Origin: DASQPA01 sp963756455
GTDB lineage: Bacteria > Acidobacteriota > Thermoanaerobaculia > Multivoradales > UBA5704
Assembly (NCBI GenBank): GCA_963756455.1
Contig: CAVWNC010000001.1
Location: 1,736,001-1,800,000, forward strand
DNA length: 64,000 bases
Direction of reading: 5' to 3'
Shown here: positions 55,729 through 64,000 of the stretch, one piece after another
How positions within the stretch are numbered: position 1 is the first letter of the stretch
Layout of the letters: every line of letters starts with the position of its first letter
Notes under the pieces: model-generated
The model's input: the letters and a program-made list of their open reading frames with translations, nothing else
Told to the model about the DNA's origin: nothing
Database searches by the model: none
Position numbers and translations under genes: made by a program

Positions 55729-56069
55729 TTTCCACGCGCCTGGGCGGCGGCGCGATTCCCAGGCTCTCGAGCAGCAGGGGGTAATGGGAGCTCACGAGAT
55801 CCCGGAGGTACCGGCGCCGGGAACCTCCGGCCAGCGACGAGGACGAAAGGCAGGTAGTGACTGGCGTAAGTATGGCGCAGGACATGGAAGTTGTTGGGCC
55901 TGAGGATCTGCGCCACCTCGGCCGCGGCTGCCATCGGGCGGCTCTGCCCGGTGCCAGGGTCGCCGCTCCCATCGCCGCGATGCGCTACGCCGAACCGGTG
56001 AGCGTCTTCTGCGCTAGGATTCCCACCGACCGCTTGGGGTCCCTACCCGACTGCCGACAGGAGGTTCAG
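55729..56069. other. Gap with gene fragments
   Basis: About 340 bases between the permease and the M14 peptidase. It holds a minus-strand tyrosine-recombinase scrap (55850-55915) and next to it a minus-strand piece reading RRRYLRDLVSSHYPLLLESL of unknown origin. AGGAGG at 56060-56065 belongs to the peptidase gene. Confidence 0.45.
55850..55915 (-). pseudogene. Tyrosine recombinase fragment
   Basis: The minus strand encodes AQILRPNNFHVLRHTYASHY, the catalytic HxLRHT(Y/F)AS box of phage-type integrases. Nothing of the rest of the protein is recognisable around it. Confidence 0.5.
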
Positions 56070-59000
56070 ATGAGAGGGTCGCTGCTCCGTTCCCTGGCCC
56101 GGGCGCTGTCCGCCCTGGCCCTGATCGCCGCTCCGGCCCTGGCTCAGATGCCGCAGACGCCGCCAGCGCCATCATCGCCGGCATCGCGGCCATCGCCGCC
56201 CGCTCCCGGCGGTACGGGCGTCTATGCCCCCTATGCCCCCGACACCCCGGAGCCCGGGAGCATCGAGAAAATCCGCGAGTACACGACCGCGCCGGAGTAC
56301 CTGGCCGAGTCGGTCGCCTACGTTCCCGACTCCGCGACCGTCCCGTCGCCGAGCAAGGCCCTCGGGCACCTCGTGGGAGCGCCGGACGAGCTGTCGCGGA
56401 CGGCGCAGATCTACGACTACTTCAGGCGCCTCGCCCAGGCGACCGACCGGGTGCGGGTGGAGACGATCGGCACCAGCGAGGAGGGACGGGAGATCCTCCT
56501 CGTCGCGGTCTCCGACGCCGCCAACCTGTTGGATCTCGACCGCTACAAGTCGATCACCGCGCGGCTCGCGGACCCGCGGCGGACGGGGCGCGAGGAGGCC
56601 CGCGGGCTCGCCTCCGAAGGCAAGGTCATCTACTACCTGACCGGCGCCATCCACTCGGCGGAGACCGGCAGCCCCGAGATGCTGATGGAGCTCGCCTATC
56701 GCCTCGCGGTCTCGGAGAAGCCGGAGATCCAGGCCATCCGCCAGAATGCCATCGTCCTCATCACCCCGGTCGTCGAGGTCGACGGCCGCGACCGCGAGGT
56801 CGACTGGTACTACCGGAACGTGCGCGGCAAGGACATGCCCTGGGAGAATCTCTCTGAGATCCTCTCGCCCCCCTACTGGGGCCACTATGCGCTCCACGAC
56901 AGCAACCGCGACGGCATGCAGCGCGCGCTCGCCCTTTCGCGCGCCGTCGACGACGCCTTCTGGGCCTACCACCCGCAGGTGATGCACGACCTCCACGAGT
57001 CGATCCCGCTCCTCTACGCGATGACCGGCTACGGCCCCTACAACAGCGCCATCGACCCGGTGGCGGTCAACGAGTGGACAGAGCTCGCCCACCACGACGC
57101 CGGGGCGCTCGCCGCCCAGGGGCTCCCCGGGGTCTGGGTGTGGGGCTTCTTCGACGGCTGGTGGCCGGGCTACATGCTGTCGGTCGCCAACATCCACAAC
57201 TCGACCGGCCGCTTCTACGAGACCTTCGGCAACGCCTCGGCCGGCACCTTCGAGCGCAAGCTCGACAAGGCCCGCTTCGTCGGCCACCCGGTCACCGACG
57301 TCCAGTGGTACCGCCCGTGGCCGCCGAAAAAGAAGCTCCGCTGGTCGCTCCGCAACAACACCAACTACATGGAGGCGGGCGTCCTCGCGAGCCTCACCTA
57401 CGCCGCCCGCAACCGCCAGGAGCTGCTTTTCGACTTTTGGATCAAGGGCGACCGCTCGCTCTCCAAGGGGCGGACCGAGGCGCCGTACGCCTGGATCTTC
57501 CCGCCCGAGCAGCGCGATGCCGGCCGGCTCGCCTATCTCGTCAACCAGCTCCGCGCCCAGCACGTCGAGGTCCAGCGCCTCACCCAGGCGGCGCACCTCG
57601 GCGGCAAGAGCTACCCGACGGGGAGCTACGTCGTGCGGACCGACCAGCCGTACGGGAGCGCCGCCAAGACGCTCCTCGAAATCCAGAAGTTCCCCGAGGA
57701 CGAGCCCAACACCCCCTACGACGACGTGGCCTGGACCTGGCCGCTCCTCTATGGGGTTCAGGGGAGCAAGATCGACGACCGGGCGGTTTTCGACGCCAGT
57801 GTCGCCGCCATGCAACCGGTGGCGGAGGACGTCGTGCCGCGCGGCCGGGTGGAAGGAACGGGGGACGTCTTCCTCCTCCGCGACACCGGCCAGAACGCCC
57901 TCCTCCGCGCCCGGCTCCTCCTCGGCAGCCACCAGGTCGACGCCGCCGAGACGCCGTTCGAGGTCAAGGGGGTGACCTACCCGGCCGGCAGCTGGATCGT
58001 CCAGGCGCCGCGGCCGGAGGTCGAGGCGGTGGCCGCTTCGACCGGGCTCGATTTCACCGCGGCCGGCGCGCTCCCCGAGATCCGGCGCCACCTGGTCGAC
58101 CTGCCGCGGCTCGCGGTCCTCCACAATTGGACCGACACCCAGGACGCGGGATGGGTCCGCTACACCCTGGACCAGGAGAAGGTCCCCTACACCCTGATCG
58201 CCTCGGACGACCTCCGTCGCGGCGGGATCGGCGAGCGTTTCGACGTCATCCTCTTCCCCAACAGCCGCGGCGATTTCGCCGAGCTGGTGCAGGGGATCGA
58301 TCCCCGGTTCGGTCCGCTCCCCTACACCCAGACGGCGGAGTTCCCCAGCCAGGGCATCCCCGACGCCTCGCCCGACATCACGGGCGGCATGGGCTTCCTG
58401 GGCCTGCAACACCTCCAGGAGTTCGTCGAGGGCGGCGGCGTCCTCGTCACCCTGGGCAATTCCGGCACCGTCGCCGTCGACGGTGGGATGCTCCGCCGGG
58501 TGGGCCGCGCCGGCGGCGGCTTCAACACCCCCGGCTCCGAGGTGCAGGCCAAGGTCTTGCGGCCGCTCCACCCGATCGTCTACGGCTATGAGGAGCTGCC
58601 GACGATCTTCCGGGGCAACGTGCCGATCTGGGACGTCGCCGACGAGGACCGCGGCTTCGCCGTCCTGCAGTTCGGCACCAAGGAGGTGCCGGCAAAGGAC
58701 GAGGGCGAGAAGAGCGCGGCGGCTTCGGTGGCGGTCGAGAAGGCGTCGGGTCACACTCCGGCACCGGCCGCCGGCGAGATCGAGGTCGAAGACGCCGACG
58801 TGCCGGCCAAGCCGGCGGCCCCGGCAGCCCCTCCCGGCGCCAAACAGCCCGAGACGCGGACCGCTCCCGGCGCCTCGTCCGCGCCCAAGCGGGACCTCCT
58901 CGTCTCGGGGTTCGTCAAGGGCAAGGACATGGTCGACGGCAAGCCCGCGATCCTCGACCTGCCGGTGGGGAAGGGGCGGGTGATCCTCTTCGCCTTCAAC

Positions 59001-59081
59001 CCACTGCATCGCTACTTGAACCATGCCGACTTCCGCTACGTCTACAACGTGATCCTCAACTGGAACGACCTGCCGAAGTAA
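56070..59081 (+). CDS. Secreted M14-family zinc carboxypeptidase-like protein
   Basis: A 1003-residue exported peptidase. ATG 56070 has AGGAGG five bases upstream. Signal peptide MRGSLLRSLARALSALALIA ends near PALAQ. The M14 domain covers about 80-400: TGAIHSAETGSPEMLMELAY supplies the zinc His and Glu, and PQVMHDLHESIPLLYAMTGY the third ligand region, with ALHDSNRDGMQRALALSRAV between. A long C-terminal part (about 500-1003) contains a Rossmann-like segment (RLAVLHNWTDTQDAGWVRYT) with a proline/alanine-rich linker and a closing GKGRVILFAFNPLHRYLNHA. It is followed by the PIG-L gene after 21 bases, probably one transcript. Many Acidobacteriota carry peptidases of this long type. Confidence 0.88.
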   Translation: MRGSLLRSLARALSALALIAAPALAQMPQTPPAPSSPASRPSPPAPGGTGVYAPYAPDTPEPGSIEKIREYTTAPEYLAESVAYVPDSATVPSPSKALGHLVGAPDELSRTAQIYDYFRRLAQATDRVRVETIGTSEEGREILLVAVSDAANLLDLDRYKSITARLADPRRTGREEARGLASEGKVIYYLTGAIHSAETGSPEMLMELAYRLAVSEKPEIQAIRQNAIVLITPVVEVDGRDREVDWYYRNVRGKDMPWENLSEILSPPYWGHYALHDSNRDGMQRALALSRAVDDAFWAYHPQVMHDLHESIPLLYAMTGYGPYNSAIDPVAVNEWTELAHHDAGALAAQGLPGVWVWGFFDGWWPGYMLSVANIHNSTGRFYETFGNASAGTFERKLDKARFVGHPVTDVQWYRPWPPKKKLRWSLRNNTNYMEAGVLASLTYAARNRQELLFDFWIKGDRSLSKGRTEAPYAWIFPPEQRDAGRLAYLVNQLRAQHVEVQRLTQAAHLGGKSYPTGSYVVRTDQPYGSAAKTLLEIQKFPEDEPNTPYDDVAWTWPLLYGVQGSKIDDRAVFDASVAAMQPVAEDVVPRGRVEGTGDVFLLRDTGQNALLRARLLLGSHQVDAAETPFEVKGVTYPAGSWIVQAPRPEVEAVAASTGLDFTAAGALPEIRRHLVDLPRLAVLHNWTDTQDAGWVRYTLDQEKVPYTLIASDDLRRGGIGERFDVILFPNSRGDFAELVQGIDPRFGPLPYTQTAEFPSQGIPDASPDITGGMGFLGLQHLQEFVEGGGVLVTLGNSGTVAVDGGMLRRVGRAGGGFNTPGSEVQAKVLRPLHPIVYGYEELPTIFRGNVPIWDVADEDRGFAVLQFGTKEVPAKDEGEKSAAASVAVEKASGHTPAPAAGEIEVEDADVPAKPAAPAAPPGAKQPETRTAPGASSAPKRDLLVSGFVKGKDMVDGKPAILDLPVGKGRVILFAFNPLHRYLNHADFRYVYNVILNWNDLPK

Positions 59082-59102
59082 GCGCAGACGGCCGATTCGG
59101 AC

Positions 59103-60413
59103 ATGTTGCTCAGCAGCGCCCGCCCCCGGTCCGCCCGCTTCGCGGCGATCCTCCTGCTCTCCCTCTGCGGCCTGCTGGGCCGGAGCGGGACCTCGTCGGC
59201 GGTCGTCGAGCCGGGGCCGGCCTTCGCCCCGACCGACCGCATCCTCGTCCTCGCTCCCCATCCGGACGACGAGGTTCTGGGCGCCGGCGGCGTGCTGCAG
59301 CGCGCCGTCGCCCGCGGCCTCCCGGCCGAGGTCGCCTTCCTCACCTATGGCGACTTGAACGAGTGGTCGTTCCTGACCTACCGCCTGCATCCGGTGGTGG
59401 CGCCGTCCGCCGTGCGGGCGATGGGGGAGATGCGGCGCCAGGAAGCGCTCACCGCCGATCGCATCCTGGGGATTCCCGCCGGCCAGCTGACCTTTCTCGG
59501 CTACCCGGACGGCGGCACCCTGGACCTCTGGACCTCACACTGGGGGGCGCGCCCTCCCGGGCACGGGCGGCTCACCCGCTCGCGGGCGGTGCCCTATCCC
59601 ACGGCGCTCCGCCCCGGCGCGGCGTACCGGGGCGAGGAGGTGCTCGCCGACCTGACGGCGATCCTCACCCGCTTCCGCCCCACCCAGATCTACGTCTCGC
59701 ATCCTGCAGACCACCACCCCGACCATGCCGCCCTCTACCTCTTCACCCAGGTCGCCCTCTGGGACCTGGCAGGCAAGGTGTCGGCGGAGCTCCACCCCTA
59801 CCTCGTCCACTTTCCGCACTGGCCGGAGAAGGGCTACCGGCCGACCGAGCCGGCGGCGCCGCCGGTAGCCCTCGACGTCGGCGTCGGCACGACCTGGCGG
59901 AGCTCGGATCTCACGCCCTCGCAGGTCGAGACCAAGCGCCGCGCGCTCGCCGCCCATCGCACCCAGTGGCGCTCGGGGGAGCGGCACCTGCTCCCCTTCG
60001 TCCGCGCCACCGAGATCACCGAGGAGCTGCCGGCGAGCGATCCCGCGGTGCGGCGGAACGGCGAACGGGTGGAGATCTCTCTGGCGCTCGTCGGCGATCG
60101 GCCGAAGGGGGTGGGCAAGTCGCTCTTCGTCTTCGGGTACCGCGCCGGCACCCCCTTCGCCGCGATGCCCAAGCTGGAGCTCCGCCTCCTCGTCAGCCGG
60201 TCGGGGGCGGTCTCCGGCTGTACGGTGCTCGACCAGGGAAAACTCCTGCCCGGGCGACCGGTCACCGTCGAGCGCCGGGCGGATCGCCTGGTCCTGAGCC
60301 TCGCCTTGGGCGCCCTCGGCGAGCCGGACCGCCTGCTGGTGGGCGCCCGCGCTCCTCTCGAACGGTCCGCTCTCCCCGATCTCCTGCCCTGGCGGGCGGT
60401 GACTCTCCCTTAG
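59103..60413 (+). CDS. PIG-L family deacetylase, exported
   Basis: A 436-residue protein with signal peptide (RFAAILLLSLCGLLG). The family's zinc motif is clear: LVLAPHPDDEVLGAGGVLQR (about 47-66), and the second His set QIYVSHPADHHPDHAALYLF (about 198-217). GYPDGGTLDLW is also conserved. PIG-L enzymes remove N-acetyl groups from GlcNAc-type conjugates; the substrate here is unknown. The C-terminal 150 residues form an extra beta-rich domain. It follows the M14 gene closely, and the S46 gene converges from the right. Confidence 0.88.
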   Translation: MLLSSARPRSARFAAILLLSLCGLLGRSGTSSAVVEPGPAFAPTDRILVLAPHPDDEVLGAGGVLQRAVARGLPAEVAFLTYGDLNEWSFLTYRLHPVVAPSAVRAMGEMRRQEALTADRILGIPAGQLTFLGYPDGGTLDLWTSHWGARPPGHGRLTRSRAVPYPTALRPGAAYRGEEVLADLTAILTRFRPTQIYVSHPADHHPDHAALYLFTQVALWDLAGKVSAELHPYLVHFPHWPEKGYRPTEPAAPPVALDVGVGTTWRSSDLTPSQVETKRRALAAHRTQWRSGERHLLPFVRATEITEELPASDPAVRRNGERVEISLALVGDRPKGVGKSLFVFGYRAGTPFAAMPKLELRLLVSRSGAVSGCTVLDQGKLLPGRPVTVERRADRLVLSLALGALGEPDRLLVGARAPLERSALPDLLPWRAVTLP

Positions 60414-60458
60414 AGCGCCCTTAGAGCGCCCGTAGAGCGAGCGCAGTAAGCGGCCTCT

Positions 60459-62642
60459 TTAGGGTCGGTCGATCCCCATCTCTTTTTCGAGCCCCCGGGC
60501 CGCCTCGCCATTCAGGCTGTCCAAGATAAAGAAGAGATAGCGGGTGTCGACGCTGACGTTTCGCGCCACTTCGGGGTCGTAGCCGAAGTCGTTCGCGACG
60601 TTTTCCCAGACGCGGTCGAAGTTGACTCCCACGAGCTCGCCGCGGCCGTTTAACACCGGGCTTCCGGAGTTGCCGCCGGTCGTGTCGGCATCGGCCAGGA
60701 AGTCGACGGGAACGTCGTGGAGGCGCGGGTCCGCCCAACGGCTGGCGGGGGCCTGAGGCACGGCCTTGAGCAGCTCGGGCGGCGCGTTGAAGGGCTCCTT
60801 GCCGGTGTGCTTTTCGGCCATTCCGGCGACGGTCGTCTGCGGCTCCATCCGCACCCCGTCCCTGGGCGAGTAGCCGTCGACGCGGCCGAAGCTCACCCGC
60901 AGGGTGCCGTTGGCGTCGGGGGCTACGGGTTTGCCGGCGTGGGCGATCACCGCCCGCCGCCAGACCGGCCGCAGGCGCGAGATGGCCCCCTTGTCGCGGT
61001 CGCCGGCCTCCTTGCGGGCCAGAAGCTCGCGGTCCAGGGCGAAGGCGAAGTCCAGGAGCGGGTCTTTCCGGGCATGGAGCTCGGCCTCCGACTCGTCGAA
61101 CATCTTCATCCGCTCGGCGAGGTCGGTGACCCGGGTGGTGGCGAGGAGCCGCGAGGCCTTCTGCGCGATCGCCGCTCTCTCCCTGGCGCCGATCCCGCCG
61201 GCGCCGTCGCCCAGGAGAGCTTCGACGACCGGCACCGCGCTCTCCCGCGGCAGGGCGGCGAAGCGGGCGAGGAGGTCGGTCAGGAGCGCCTCCTCGGTCG
61301 GCAGGTGCATGCGCTTCTGGTCGAGCCGGACGCGGTCCTTGAGCCGCTCGCGGTTCCGCTCCTGGTACTCGGGCTCGCGTTCCAGGTCGGGCTTGGCCCG
61401 CTCGCCGGCCCAGCGGACGAGGGTCAGGGCGAGGTCGAGCGGTTTCGGCCCGAAGCGCGCCTGATCGAGAAGGAAGTCGCGCTCCCAGGTCGCCTGCCGC
61501 TTCTTGACGAGCTCGCCCAATTGCCGGTAAGCGGCGACCGCCGGCTGCTGATCCTTCCGGGCGCCGGCCCAGTCCAGGACGGCCTTCTCGTCCGCCTCCT
61601 TTTTCTTGAGCAGGTGACCGCGAGCGATCCCCGCCACCTGACCGCGGCTGTTTTTCTCGCGGTTGGCGAGGCTCTTGGTGCGATCGGCAAGGGCGATGCG
61701 GGCCACCTCGTCGTGTGCCGCGGCCGCCTCCATGAGGTCGATCCAGGCCCGGTAGAGCTCGGCCTGGTGGGGGAAGTAGAGCTCGGCGCGCTCGCGCATC
61801 TCGGGCGCGGTGAGCGACCGGAAGGTCAGGCCGGGGTAGCCGGCGAGCAGGATGAAGCCGCCGGGCTCGATCCCCGTCTTCGCCACCGGGAAGTAGTGCT
61901 TGGGGCGGTAGGGGACGTTGGCGGCCGAGCGGGGTGCGGGGAGACCGTCCGGCCCGGCGTAGACGCGGAGCAGGGCGAAGTCGCCGGTGTGGCGGGGCCA
62001 GCTCCAGTTGTCGACCTCGCCGCCGTACTCGCCGACCGCGCGCGGCGGCGCGTAGACCAGCCGCAGGTCGAGGTACTCGAGGTTTTCGAACAGGACGTAG
62101 CGCACCCCGCCGTCGAAGGCGGCGAGCTCGCAGCGCCGGTGCGGCTGGGCCTCGCAGGCCGCCACCAGCTGCTTCTGCTTGCGCTCGATGGCGGCGAAAC
62201 GCGCCAGGTCGTCCGCCCCGGCGGGCACCGCCGCCTCGACCTCGGCGGTGACGTCCGTCGTCCGGTGGGGGACGGTGAGGTGCGCCCCCTCGCCCGGCAG
62301 CTCGTCGGTGCGGGAGGCGGCGAGGAAGCCGTGGGTGATGAGGTCGCGCGCCGGGGTCGAGTGCTGCTGGAGGATGCCGAAAGCGCAGTGGTGGTTGGTG
62401 ATCACCAGCCCCTCGGGAGAGATGATCCCCGCCGTGCAGCCCTCGATCCGCACCGCCGCTTCGAGGAGGCCGCCGCCCTCCCGGCTCCACAGCTCCTCGG
62501 GAGGCAACTGAAGCCCCAGCTCCTTCAACCATTTGGGATCGTGCTCCAAGACCTGCTCCGGCGTCCACTTCCCTTCCACGGCGTAGGCCCCCCGAGAGAC
62601 GAATGCACAGCACAGCGCGAAGACCGCGAGCGACTTTTTCAT
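60459..62642 (-). CDS. S46-family serine peptidase (DPP7/DPP11-like)
   Basis: A 727-residue periplasmic dipeptidyl-peptidase. MKKSLAVFALCCAFVSRGAY is a signal peptide. The trypsin-like catalytic triad is visible: VITNHHCAFGILQQHS (His, about 85), SWPRHTGDFALLRVYAG (Asp, about 223) and TGGNSGSPVLNGRGELVGVN (Ser, about 658). The helical cap domain typical of S46 lies between (about 280-580). Length matches the family (about 700-720). ATG 62642 is the natural start. S46 enzymes release dipeptides from protein N-termini. Nothing is missing. Confidence 0.93.
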   Translation of the reverse strand: MKKSLAVFALCCAFVSRGAYAVEGKWTPEQVLEHDPKWLKELGLQLPPEELWSREGGGLLEAAVRIEGCTAGIISPEGLVITNHHCAFGILQQHSTPARDLITHGFLAASRTDELPGEGAHLTVPHRTTDVTAEVEAAVPAGADDLARFAAIERKQKQLVAACEAQPHRRCELAAFDGGVRYVLFENLEYLDLRLVYAPPRAVGEYGGEVDNWSWPRHTGDFALLRVYAGPDGLPAPRSAANVPYRPKHYFPVAKTGIEPGGFILLAGYPGLTFRSLTAPEMRERAELYFPHQAELYRAWIDLMEAAAAHDEVARIALADRTKSLANREKNSRGQVAGIARGHLLKKKEADEKAVLDWAGARKDQQPAVAAYRQLGELVKKRQATWERDFLLDQARFGPKPLDLALTLVRWAGERAKPDLEREPEYQERNRERLKDRVRLDQKRMHLPTEEALLTDLLARFAALPRESAVPVVEALLGDGAGGIGARERAAIAQKASRLLATTRVTDLAERMKMFDESEAELHARKDPLLDFAFALDRELLARKEAGDRDKGAISRLRPVWRRAVIAHAGKPVAPDANGTLRVSFGRVDGYSPRDGVRMEPQTTVAGMAEKHTGKEPFNAPPELLKAVPQAPASRWADPRLHDVPVDFLADADTTGGNSGSPVLNGRGELVGVNFDRVWENVANDFGYDPEVARNVSVDTRYLFFILDSLNGEAARGLEKEMGIDRP

Positions 62643-62674
62643 GGGCCGGTAGTGTAGCCGAGAACGTGTACCGG

Positions 62675-62749
62675 GGCCGCTTGAACCTGCGGGCGGGCGC
62701 CTTCGGGCGCTCCGCGCAGCCAGGCGCCCGTCCTCGGTTTCAAGCGGCC
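62675..62749. repeat. Long hairpin between the S46 and DUF11 genes
   Basis: GGCCGCTTGAA (62675-62685) and TTCAAGCGGCC (62739-62749) are perfect inverted copies; within, GGCGGGCGCC also pairs with GGCGCCCGTCC. This gives a large stem with a GC-rich top. Confidence 0.6.
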
Positions 62750-62773
62750 TGGCACCGCCGGCCGAGCTGAAGA

Positions 62774-62803
62774 CAAAAAGGCCCCGCCCGGGTGGGCGGG
62801 GCC
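62774..62803 (-). terminator. Intrinsic terminator of the DUF11/IPTL gene
   Basis: On the minus strand GGCCCCGCCC-ACCC-GGGCGGGGCC forms a perfect 10-bp stem followed by TTTTTGT. It lies 30 bases past the DUF11 gene stop. Confidence 0.85.
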
Positions 62804-62833
62804 GCGTGAAGCGAGAAAGACGCGGGTGAAGGG

Positions 62834-64000
62834 TTACACGGCCCGCCGCTTGCGGAGGGCGACGACGGCGCCCGCCGCGAGGAGGAGGGCGAGGGTGGCG
62901 AGGCCGACCTCGGAGAGGGTCGGGATCTCGGCGATCCCGAGCACCTGGAAGGTGGTGGGATCGCTGGCGCCGCCGACCGCCGGGTCGTCGGTCAGGACCG
63001 TCGACTCGTTGGTCTGGTTGCCGTCGGCGTCGAAGTGGATCGTCCCCTGGTTGCTGATCGTGGTGCCGGCCGAGCCGGTCGTGATGACGGCGGTGATCGT
63101 GATCGTCACCGACGAGCCGGCGGCGATCGAGCCGTTCCAGTGGACGGTGTTGGCGGCGTCGGTCGTCGCCGTGCCGGAGGTGGCGGTGGCGCCGGTCAGC
63201 AGCAGGCTCGCCGGCAGGACGTCGGTGAACTCGTCTCCTGGGTTGTTCTGCTGGGTGAAGGTACCGTTGTTGGTGAGCACCACCGTGTAGGTGATGGCGC
63301 TGCCCTCGGAGAAGGTGCCGCTGACGGTCTTGGTACCGCTGACCGCGGCGGGCGAGAGGACGAGGAAGCTCGTGGTATCCGCGGTGCCGCCCTTGCCCGG
63401 GTCGTCGGTCAGCTTGCTCGCCTCGTTGGTGCCGTTGCCGTCGGCGTCGTAGCTGATCGTGCCCTGGTTGTTGATCGTCTGGCCGAAGCTCCCGGCCTTG
63501 ATCGTCGCCGTGATGGTGATCGTCACCGAAGCGGCGGCGGCGATCGAGCCGTTCCAGGTCACCGTGTTGGTTAAGACGTTGGCCGCCGGGGTCCCCGCGG
63601 TGGCGGTGGCCGAGACGAGGGTCAGCTGAGAGGGCAGGACGTCGGTGAATTCGTTACCGGGGTTGTCCTGCTGGGTGTTGGTGCCGCTGTTGCTGAGCAC
63701 CACGGTGTAGGTCACCGTGCCGCCCTCGGTGAAGGTGCCGGCGACCGTCTTGGTGCCGCTGATGGCGGCGGGCGACAGCACGGTGGTGGTGGCGGAGGCC
63801 GTGTTGTTGGCGTGGTTCGGATCGCTGGTGGTCGCTCCGGCGGTCCCCTGGCTGGTGAGCGCGCCGGCGATGTTGGGGGCGTTGAGCGTGATCGTCAGGG
63901 TGGCGGAAAACCCCTTGCCGAGGCTCGCCAGGTCCCAGACACCGGTCGCCGGGTTGTAGACCCCCTGGGATGCTGTGAAGCTCGTCGGGTTGAGCGCCGG
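62834..64000 (-). CDS. DUF11-repeat surface protein with IPTL-CTERM anchor, 5' end beyond window
   Basis: The open frame runs from the right edge to 62834, giving 388 residues of a longer protein. It contains about two and a half DUF11-type repeats of roughly 130 residues: VSGTKTVSGTFSEGSAITYT, VVLTNNGTFTQQNNPGDEFT, DVLPASLLLTGATA, WNGSIAAGSSVTITITA and NQGTIHFDADGNQTNES. The C-terminus reads IPTLSEVGLATLALLLAAGA then VVALRKRRAV, the tripartite IPTL-CTERM sorting signal (motif, membrane helix, basic end). Such proteins are exported and processed at the envelope. The signal peptide lies outside. A strong terminator follows. Confidence 0.85.
   Translation of the reverse strand, partial: PALNPTSFTASQGVYNPATGVWDLASLGKGFSATLTITLNAPNIAGALTSQGTAGATTSDPNHANNTASATTTVLSPAAISGTKTVAGTFTEGGTVTYTVVLSNSGTNTQQDNPGNEFTDVLPSQLTLVSATATAGTPAANVLTNTVTWNGSIAAAASVTITITATIKAGSFGQTINNQGTISYDADGNGTNEASKLTDDPGKGGTADTTSFLVLSPAAVSGTKTVSGTFSEGSAITYTVVLTNNGTFTQQNNPGDEFTDVLPASLLLTGATATSGTATTDAANTVHWNGSIAAGSSVTITITAVITTGSAGTTISNQGTIHFDADGNQTNESTVLTDDPAVGGASDPTTFQVLGIAEIPTLSEVGLATLALLLAAGAVVALRKRRAV

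Noticed and set aside
56172..59390. Minus-strand 1072-codon frame opposite the M14 peptidase
   Set aside because: Antisense of a gene with signal peptide, ribosome site and zinc motifs; a consequence of high GC at third codon positions.
60717..62657. Plus-strand 646-codon frame opposite the S46 peptidase
   Set aside because: Antisense to the catalytic gene; no domain recognised.

Overview
The window is GC-rich bacterial DNA. I read it as probably Acidobacteriota, possibly a Thermoanaerobaculia-like lineage. The grounds are an ADOP-type (MacB/FtsX) permease, a DUF11 protein with an IPTL-type C-terminal anchor, a run of secreted M14, PIG-L and S46 enzymes, and a large NRPS. This is inference from gene content; there is no rRNA or other marker gene here.

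Layout: 1-2.9 kb holds an incomplete beta-propeller-like protein, a shortened Uma2 nuclease and a broken PIN toxin unit. From 2.9 to about 11.2 kb there is a phage- or satellite-like integrated element: a tyrosine integrase, an excisionase-type HTH protein, an XRE regulator with an apparently leaderless promoter, several unrecognised genes, a CxxC/HGG protein and a prohead-protease-like protein. From 11.3 to 18 kb lies a cargo or defence-like stretch: an HslV/proteasome-like Ntn hydrolase, an RHH regulator with a membrane protein, an operon of three tandem paralogs with RHH-like N-termini, and a GHKL ATPase that carries a PD-(D/E)XK motif. 18-27 kb has a TPR protein, a VapBC unit with a frameshifted toxin, an IS110 transposase with a possible bridge-RNA leader, a decayed ParDE unit, a dihydrofolate-reductase-family protein, an aldo/keto reductase and a 73-bp-arm inverted repeat.

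27-37.8 kb is a heavily rearranged zone. It contains an intact PhoD-type phosphatase and a 775-bp direct copy of its 3' end, a degenerate integron-integrase tail, a GH57/DUF3536 fragment, five-plus copies of an 83-bp non-coding repeat, a broken PIN gene and a truncated alcohol dehydrogenase. These are followed by small genes typical of integron cassettes (SnoaL-like, DUF1801, DHFR-family, DinB) with an attC-like site between two of them. A possible injection-system-type effector also lies here.

37.8-53.3 kb (minus strand) is a single NRPS of PCP-C-A-PCP-C-A-PCP-C-A-PCP-C-A-PCP-E order, split into four reading frames by three small indels, two of them in G/C homopolymers. The last two A domains read as serine-type and their modules are near-identical in DNA. 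No thioesterase, MbtH-like protein or phosphopantetheinyl transferase is visible. 53.6-64 kb returns to chromosomal housekeeping-like genes: an N-truncated ADOP permease, a secreted M14 peptidase, a PIG-L family deacetylase, an S46 peptidase and a DUF11/IPTL surface protein.

A recurring theme is that toxins are broken while their antitoxins stay open. Many of the lesions are one- or two-base indels, so consensus sequencing error must be excluded before calling them biological. The missense change, the 13-bp duplication and the nonsense codons cannot be explained by homopolymer errors.
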